In this document: piece after piece, positions 58,922-64,000 of the stretch
Layout of the letters: each line of letters starts with the position of its first letter
Numbering within the stretch: the first letter of the stretch is position 1
NCBI GenBank assembly: GCA_034090045.1
Contig: JAXDTI010000003.1
Coordinates: forward strand, 1 to 64,000
Direction: 5' to 3'
Origin: JAXDTI01 sp034090045
Lineage (GTDB): Bacteria > Actinomycetota > Actinomycetes > Actinomycetales > Actinomycetaceae
Length of the DNA: 64,000 nucleotides
The notes under the pieces: model-generated
The model's database searches: none
Seen by the model: the letters and a program-made list of their open reading frames with translations, nothing else
Told to the model about the DNA's origin: nothing
Program-made: the position numbers and the translations under genes

Positions 58922-59596
58922 TCAGCGAGACAGCTGTTCCCTGCCGGCACGCGCCTGCTGCAACAAATCAGTAGCGATACGCTCCAACTGTTCCAGCTGA
59001 GCATCCGAATAGGAACGCGCCTCTTTTTCGAGACGATCTGCCTGGGCGTGAGCATCCGCAACCAGCTGGTTACCACGCTGCGTGGCCTCCTGGAACACAT
59101 TCGACTCCGAAACCAGCTCATCGGCACGAGCCTCAGCTTCAGCCACCGTGCTTTCCGCACGTACTGTCGCTTCCCGATACAGCCTTGTGCCCTCCTCTTT
59201 TGAACGCGCCACAATATCCTCAGCCTGGGCACGAGCATCAGCCACTAGGCGTTCAGCACGCTGACTCGATTCCGAATCCAATTGCTCCGCGCGAGCAGCA
59301 GCGTCCGAAGTGGTGCGCTCCGCCTCAGCACGAGCATCCCGTAAAATCTCTGAAGCCTCGAAATCAGCCTGATCTAAAACTGCGGTCGCATCCCGAACTA
59401 CCCGGTCGGCGTTCACCAGATCCTGCGGCAAAGCCAAACGGGCGTTCTCCAGCAGATTCAACGCCTCCTCACGGTTAATCACCACCGAGGCGGTCAAGGG
59501 AATCGACCGCCCCTGATCTATCATGTCTGAGAGCCGATCCAACACCGAAATCACATCGGAGGGGGCATAGAGTGCCTCATCATTTTCAGCCATCAA
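58922..59596 (-). CDS. DivIVA-like coiled-coil protein
   Basis: A 224-aa helical protein. A short N-terminal part with the hydrophobic VISVLDRLSDMIDQGRSIPLTASVVINREEALNLLENAR (about 15-57) precedes a long Ala/Glu/Arg coiled coil (about 60-215). It fits the septum-associated DivIVA/SepIVA-like proteins that sit between coaD and yceD in actinobacteria. Its start overlaps the coaD stop by four bases. A link with cell-envelope growth is expected by family. Confidence 0.8.
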   Translation of the reverse strand: MMAENDEALYAPSDVISVLDRLSDMIDQGRSIPLTASVVINREEALNLLENARLALPQDLVNADRVVRDATAVLDQADFEASEILRDARAEAERTTSDAAARAEQLDSESSQRAERLVADARAQAEDIVARSKEEGTRLYREATVRAESTVAEAEARADELVSESNVFQEATQRGNQLVADAHAQADRLEKEARSYSDAQLEQLERIATDLLQQARAGREQLSR

Positions 59597-60069
59597 CTAT
59601 CCTTTCTTTCAGCACGCAACGCGCACGCAACACCATCCGGAACAAAAGCAGTCAAATCTCCATCCGCAGCCGCCAACTGCTTCACGATTGAAGAAGAAAC
59701 CGGTAAAAAATCACGGCTGGCCGGTAACCAAACCGTCTCGACCCCGGCCAAATCGGCGTTCAACCACGCCTGGGTTTGCTCCCATTCAAGATCTAAAACA
59801 CCCCGAACACCCTTTAAAATCGCGGAACAGCCATTCTCAATAGCAACATCAACACTCAGGGCGGAAGCCGAAATTACCTGCAGATTCGGAATGTGCGCGG
59901 TCGCCTCCTGAACCAAACGCACCCGGGTTGTGACATCGAATAACGGAGCCTTCCCAGAATTGTGTGCGACACAAACAACCACATCGAATAGTCGAGAAGC
60001 ACGCTCAAACACATCGACGTGCCCCAGCGTCACCGGGTCGAAAGACCCCGGAGCGAGAACCCTTACCAT
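59593..60069 (-). CDS. coaD: Phosphopantetheine adenylyltransferase
   Basis: A 158-aa enzyme making dephospho-CoA. GSFDPVTLGHVDVFERAS at 7-24 is the TxGH-type ATP site, and FLPVSSSIVKQLAAADGDLT near 118-140 carries the ISS-type motif. All family residues (FDPxTxGH, SSS.VK) are present. It follows rsmD. Confidence 0.96.
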   Translation of the reverse strand: MVRVLAPGSFDPVTLGHVDVFERASRLFDVVVCVAHNSGKAPLFDVTTRVRLVQEATAHIPNLQVISASALSVDVAIENGCSAILKGVRGVLDLEWEQTQAWLNADLAGVETVWLPASRDFLPVSSSIVKQLAAADGDLTAFVPDGVACALRAERKDS

Positions 60070-60137
60070 ACCTCAAATGTACCGGCAACAGGCAGCATAA
60101 CTGTCAAAGGATGCCGCGAGCCGAAGGATTACCCCAG

Positions 60138-60728
60138 TCAAGCAATCGAACCAGAGGCAAGATCTAGCTCGAAATAGCTGACCGCCGTGTCCCCATAGTC
60201 ACGATACCGATAACGACGCAAACCCGTGCCACCACTGAACACCGTTAAAGAAACCGGATGTTCCACAACTACCAGCCCCGCCTCGTCAATCCAACGCGAA
60301 GCCGCCAGCATAATCTGCGGAATATACTCCGGGGCAGCGGCGTAGGGCGGATCCAAAAAAACTAAATCAGCGTGACGATAGCCGGACTGCGCCCAGACAC
60401 AAGCATCGGATCGAACCACTTCAGCCGGAAAATCTGTCGGTGTCACCCCCGCGCGAGCAGCAGCCGCAGCCACGTTCGCAGAAATTGCCCGCACCGCTGG
60501 GGCAGCATTATCGACAAACACAGCTTCAGCAGCACCACGAGATAGCGCCTCCAAACCCAGCGCCCCCGAACCCGCGAATAAATCAATCACACACGCATCA
60601 GAAATCGCATTCACCGACTCTAAAAACGAGAAGATGGCTTCCCGGACTTTACCGGAAGTCGGGCGGGTACCAGAATCTGGAACCTGCAAATCCAGAGCCT
60701 TGAAATCCCCTGCGATTATTCTGCCCAA
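60138..60728 (-). CDS. rsmD: 16S rRNA (guanine-N2)-methyltransferase RsmD
   Basis: A 196-aa SAM methyltransferase that modifies G966 of 16S rRNA. GTRPTSGKVREAIFSFLE at 20-37, VIDLFAGSGALGLEALSRGA at 47-66 (SAM site) and LVFLDPPYAA at about 124-133 (catalytic DPPY) are all visible. It is nine bases past recG. Confidence 0.96.
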   Translation of the reverse strand: MGRIIAGDFKALDLQVPDSGTRPTSGKVREAIFSFLESVNAISDACVIDLFAGSGALGLEALSRGAAEAVFVDNAAPAVRAISANVAAAAARAGVTPTDFPAEVVRSDACVWAQSGYRHADLVFLDPPYAAAPEYIPQIMLAASRWIDEAGLVVVEHPVSLTVFSGGTGLRRYRYRDYGDTAVSYFELDLASGSIA

Positions 60729-60737
60729 AGCATCCCC

Positions 60738-62825
60738 CTAGCCACGTTCCAAATACTCGCGTTCTAAGCCAGCCAACCACCGGCGCAGTTCCGCCTCCAT
60801 TTGCACGGGGAGACCAGCCTCCACAGCCGCAATCGCCGGGCCGCGAGTCGCAATCAAAATATCTTCATCATCGACCACCCGTAAAAAACGCAAGGCAGAA
60901 CGGGAACCTGACTGTTGAGTGCCCAAAACATTGCCTTCCTTGCGATACTCCAAATCAAGCTGCGCCAGTTCAAAACCATCGTCAGTGGAAACGAAAGCAT
61001 CAAGACGCTGCCACGCGGCAGAATCGGGTCCGACAGCGGTAACCGCCAAACAAACCGCGGGACGTTCCCCACGCCCGACCCGGCCACGTAACTGATGCAA
61101 CTGGGCAAGACCGAAACGATCCGCGTCCATAATGACCATCACCGTTGCCTGAGGCACATCCACACCGACTTCTATAACCGTCGTTGAAACCAAAAGCGGT
61201 GTGACACCATCAACAAAAGCAGACATGGCTGCGGTCTTGTCTGAAGCGCTCATACGTCCATGCAAAACTCCGACATCCGTGTCTGACCAGCCGGGCTGTG
61301 AGGCAATCAGACGCACGGTATCGTCAACGGTCGCCCCCTCATCGGCAGCCTCAATTTTTGGGCACACCACGAAAACTCGACCGCCGGAACGCACCTCTTC
61401 CAAGCAGCGCTGCCACACCCGCTGAAACCATACCGGATTCGACTGCGGCACCAGGAACGACTCCGTTGTTCCACGACCAGACGGGCGCGCAGAAATCACG
61501 ACAGTATCCAAATCACCGAAAGCGGTCATCGCCACAGTACGCGGAATAGGAGTTGCACTCATCACTAACAAATGCGGATTTAGCAGTGCAGATTCACGCA
61601 ACTTTTCGCGTTGATCAACACCGAAACGATGCTGCTCGTCAACAATCACGAGCCCCAGGTTTCCAACCTGCTCCCCCAGGAGCGCGTGGGTGCCAACTAG
61701 CAGCCAGGGACGCGACTGCCGGATTCCGTCCTCGATTTCGCGGCGCTGTTGACGCGGAGTCGAAGCAGTCAGCAATTCCGCAGGCAGATCCGGCATTAAA
61801 CGCGAGATAGTCGCGAAATGCTGTTGGGCTAAAACCTCTGTTGGGGCGAGCAAGGCGGCACTGTATCCCGACCCGAGGGTCTGGGCCGCAGCCAAAAGCG
61901 CAACAACAGTCTTTCCGGAACCCACGTCCCCCATCAACAGTAAGGAAGCCGGAACGTCAGAAGCGAGCGCATCGCTGATAGTTCCCAGAGCCTCCCGCTG
62001 GGAGTCTGTGAGCTCAAAAGGCAGTTGAGAACGCAGCTGAGAGGCAAAAACCGTGTCGAACAGAGCCGGTGACGGACGCAGACGAGAACGCAACCTCACT
62101 TGAGCGAGTGCGCACTGCAGATAAAACGCCTCCTCCACCTGGAAACGCCGACGCGCCACCCAACCATCTTCGGCACGTGCCGGAGCATGAGCATCTCGGA
62201 AAGCCTGCAGACGACTCGGTAAACCGGCAGCCAGCTGCGGCGGCAGAGACTCCGGTAAATCAGCATCAGAGAGGGTGTCCAAGACCGTATCAACCGCACG
62301 CTGGGTACGCCAACTGGGCAGTGCCTTTGAAGCCGGATAGACACGCAAAGGCGGATGCCCCCCTCGCGCAGACACGTCAGTAACTGAAGCGGAAACCTCC
62401 TGCGGATCCTCAGAAATCACCTCGTAATTCGGGTGCGCAAACTGCCATTTACCGCGAAAACGCTCAACCTTTCCAGAAACCCAGACGAGCCTGCCGGGCA
62501 CTAGCTTCTCCTGGTGAGAAATAAGCATATAGGGGTTCTTAGCAAAAAAAGTAGCGCTAGCGTTCATCGAACCATCAGAAAAACGAACCTGGAGAATCCA
62601 CATACGCGACCGAGTCTGACGTTTCTGAACATCTAAAACCCGCATCACAACCGACTGAACCTGCCCCTCAACCAGCTCCGCAACGCCGGTCAGCTCGCCC
62701 CACTCCTGGTAGCGACGCGGCAACAAATAGAGTAAATCCCACACTGTTTCGGCACCCATACGCGACAGAGCCGCAGCGGTTTTTGTCCCCACCACAGCCG
62801 ACAACGCCCGGTCGAGAAAACCCAT
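60738..62825 (-). CDS. recG: ATP-dependent DNA helicase RecG
   Basis: A 695-aa branch-migrating helicase. A wedge/OB domain (about 50-160: LYLLPRRYQEWGE), motif I LLMGDVGSGKTVVALLAA, motif II VIVDEQHRFGVDQREKL, motif III MSATPIPRT, and the late QLHQLRGRVGRGERPAVCLAV are seen. I start at the ATG at 62825, four bases past the DAK2 stop with a GAGG site; a TTG upstream is less likely. Confidence 0.96.
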   Translation of the reverse strand: MGFLDRALSAVVGTKTAAALSRMGAETVWDLLYLLPRRYQEWGELTGVAELVEGQVQSVVMRVLDVQKRQTRSRMWILQVRFSDGSMNASATFFAKNPYMLISHQEKLVPGRLVWVSGKVERFRGKWQFAHPNYEVISEDPQEVSASVTDVSARGGHPPLRVYPASKALPSWRTQRAVDTVLDTLSDADLPESLPPQLAAGLPSRLQAFRDAHAPARAEDGWVARRRFQVEEAFYLQCALAQVRLRSRLRPSPALFDTVFASQLRSQLPFELTDSQREALGTISDALASDVPASLLLMGDVGSGKTVVALLAAAQTLGSGYSAALLAPTEVLAQQHFATISRLMPDLPAELLTASTPRQQRREIEDGIRQSRPWLLVGTHALLGEQVGNLGLVIVDEQHRFGVDQREKLRESALLNPHLLVMSATPIPRTVAMTAFGDLDTVVISARPSGRGTTESFLVPQSNPVWFQRVWQRCLEEVRSGGRVFVVCPKIEAADEGATVDDTVRLIASQPGWSDTDVGVLHGRMSASDKTAAMSAFVDGVTPLLVSTTVIEVGVDVPQATVMVIMDADRFGLAQLHQLRGRVGRGERPAVCLAVTAVGPDSAAWQRLDAFVSTDDGFELAQLDLEYRKEGNVLGTQQSGSRSALRFLRVVDDEDILIATRGPAIAAVEAGLPVQMEAELRRWLAGLEREYLERG

Positions 62826-62829
62826 GGTT

Positions 62830-64000
62830 TCAGCCCTCGACTGCAATCTCGGTACCAGCGGGCTGCTGACCCTGAATCATCTCCAAGCGAATATGGGGAG
62901 CATGAGTCATGATCTGTTGAGACAAGAGTGCGGCAGCAGCAGGGTCAAAGTCCCGGGAAACCAAAACCTGAACCGAAGCATCCGAACCGGTCACGACCCC
63001 CTCTACCAGCTGCGCGGCCTGGGCAGCAGAATCCACCGTAACCACACGCAAACCCTCGATAGCGCCCAAACCACGCATCCGCTGCAACTGTGCCAACTCC
63101 GAAGCATCCATACCGCTGGAAACAACCTGGCAGCACTCCCTAGCTACCGCCCGCACCTGCATATTCGTTGAAGTCGCGGCCACAACCACACTCACACCGA
63201 ACTGCTCAGCCAGGCGGGCACAGTCATGGGCACGTGCCGCAACCACCGGCGAAGAAGGCGCAAGCACGACACATTCGGCACCAAAAGACCGCACCAAATC
63301 CAACAAATCCGGCATTTTACGGTTACGGAGTAACAAAACCGCGGCACCAAAACCAGCAATTTCCTCCACCAGACCCGGAGCGTCAGTAACCGCCAAAACC
63401 AGCGGATGTATTGGACCGGAAGAACGACGCACAAAGTTATCGAGACGCACCACCACGCCGCCAGGCTCCTGCGCCGGCGTTAGCTCCGGCAACGAATCCA
63501 ACCGCACCAGAACATACTCTGCATATTCCGGGATGGTGGCCAGCGGCGCAGAAGTGCGAGCAACCACCGTATAGTTCGCGTAACCAAACATATCTTCGCG
63601 ACCCATAATCGCTGCCTGCAACCTTTGAGACTCATATTCGGCACGCAACTGCGCGACCTGTGCCCGAGAAGCCTGGTAGCTGAAACAAACCTGGTAACGT
63701 TCACCAATCCGGCGAGCCCGCGGAGGATATTGAGACACCAAATCCGTGAGCATTTCCCCAGAAATACGGGTCGCATTATTGTCAGGGTTATAAGTATCCG
63801 CCAGCGCCGCAAAAATGATGAGTAACACCCCGGCACGCGCGTCACAGCGCCCCTCGTTCGCATCCGCCGCATCCACGAGCGCCTGTTGCGCGGCAATCCA
63901 GACACGAGTCGCAATATCGGCGTAATCCAGTTTCTCGACCTTTTCCGCAGCCGCCGCAGCCGCCGCTTCTAACAGCGGCATCACCATCGGAGGCTGACGC
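62830..64000 (-). CDS. DAK2-domain (FakA/YloV-like) protein, 5' part outside window
   Basis: The last roughly 390 codons are present; the frame is open at the right edge. The end of the DAK2 domain is seen (RQPPMVMPLLEAAAAAAAEKVEK), then a long part typical of the YloV/FakA family, with ADTYNPDNNATRI..EML and EVRYQVCFSYQA-like blocks and a terminal degV-like segment. FakA proteins phosphorylate fatty acids. The gene order, DAK2-recG-rsmD-coaD, is the actinobacterial standard. Confidence 0.85.
   Translation of the reverse strand, partial: RQPPMVMPLLEAAAAAAAEKVEKLDYADIATRVWIAAQQALVDAADANEGRCDARAGVLLIIFAALADTYNPDNNATRISGEMLTDLVSQYPPRARRIGERYQVCFSYQASRAQVAQLRAEYESQRLQAAIMGREDMFGYANYTVVARTSAPLATIPEYAEYVLVRLDSLPELTPAQEPGGVVVRLDNFVRRSSGPIHPLVLAVTDAPGLVEEIAGFGAAVLLLRNRKMPDLLDLVRSFGAECVVLAPSSPVVAARAHDCARLAEQFGVSVVVAATSTNMQVRAVARECCQVVSSGMDASELAQLQRMRGLGAIEGLRVVTVDSAAQAAQLVEGVVTGSDASVQVLVSRDFDPAAAALLSQQIMTHAPHIRLEMIQGQQPAGTEIAVEG

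Overview
The window is about 64 kb of an actinobacterial chromosome. The evidence is a WhiB-family regulator, a PdtaS-type kinase, RNase E next to rplU-rpmA-obg, UvrD2 with an HRDC tail, DUF2505 and DUF2342 proteins, a DivIVA-like protein, and moderately high GC. Gene content and protein features suggest the Actinomycetaceae (Mobiluncus/Varibaculum/Arcanobacterium-like), but the genus cannot be fixed by reading.

Region 1 (about 1-8.2 kb) is accessory. After the 3' end of an SDR oxidoreductase and its terminator lies an AT-rich, all-minus-strand gene cluster for a thiazole/oxazole-modified (TOMM/LAP) ribosomal peptide. In transcription order it holds: an unannotated 30-codon precursor gene whose product ends WCCWCWCA, a leader-binding protein with a C-terminal CxxC, a degenerate and then a canonical SagB-type dehydrogenase, an ABC exporter pair, a 5'-truncated M50 protease, a 2TM protein, a zinc-ribbon protein and a YcaO cyclodehydratase. 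The peptide, the four-Cys/three-Trp core and the gene arrangement match no TOMM I can name. This is the most interesting part of the window. The island abuts the 3' end of tRNA-Ala(GGC).

Region 2 (8.2-29 kb) is core genome: an AI-2E-type permease; the minus-strand run rne, rplU, rpmA, obg, proB, proA, nadD, a Pro/Glu-repeat membrane protein, rsfS and a phosphatase; the cytochrome bd operon cydAB followed by cydDC; citramalate synthase; a 57-aa hypothetical protein; and initiator tRNA.

Region 3 (29-49 kb) holds UPF0182, a Lon-like PDZ protease, a DUF2342 protein lacking its zinc motif, a ThiF-like protein, uvrD2, rph-rdgB, ligA, an FHA-FtsK/EccC-like ATPase, whiB with a perfect CRP/GlxR-type operator, pdtaS, DUF2505, and thyA-dfrA.

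Region 4 (49-64 kb) holds glgP, ettA, ssb, a MarR/FMN-reductase/luciferase-like cassette, and the run mutM, rnc, yceD, divIVA-like, coaD, rsmD, recG and a DAK2 protein that runs off the right edge. All of these except the window-edge genes look intact. Several start codons were moved from the longest reading frame on the basis of ribosome binding sites or neighbouring stops; these are noted per gene.
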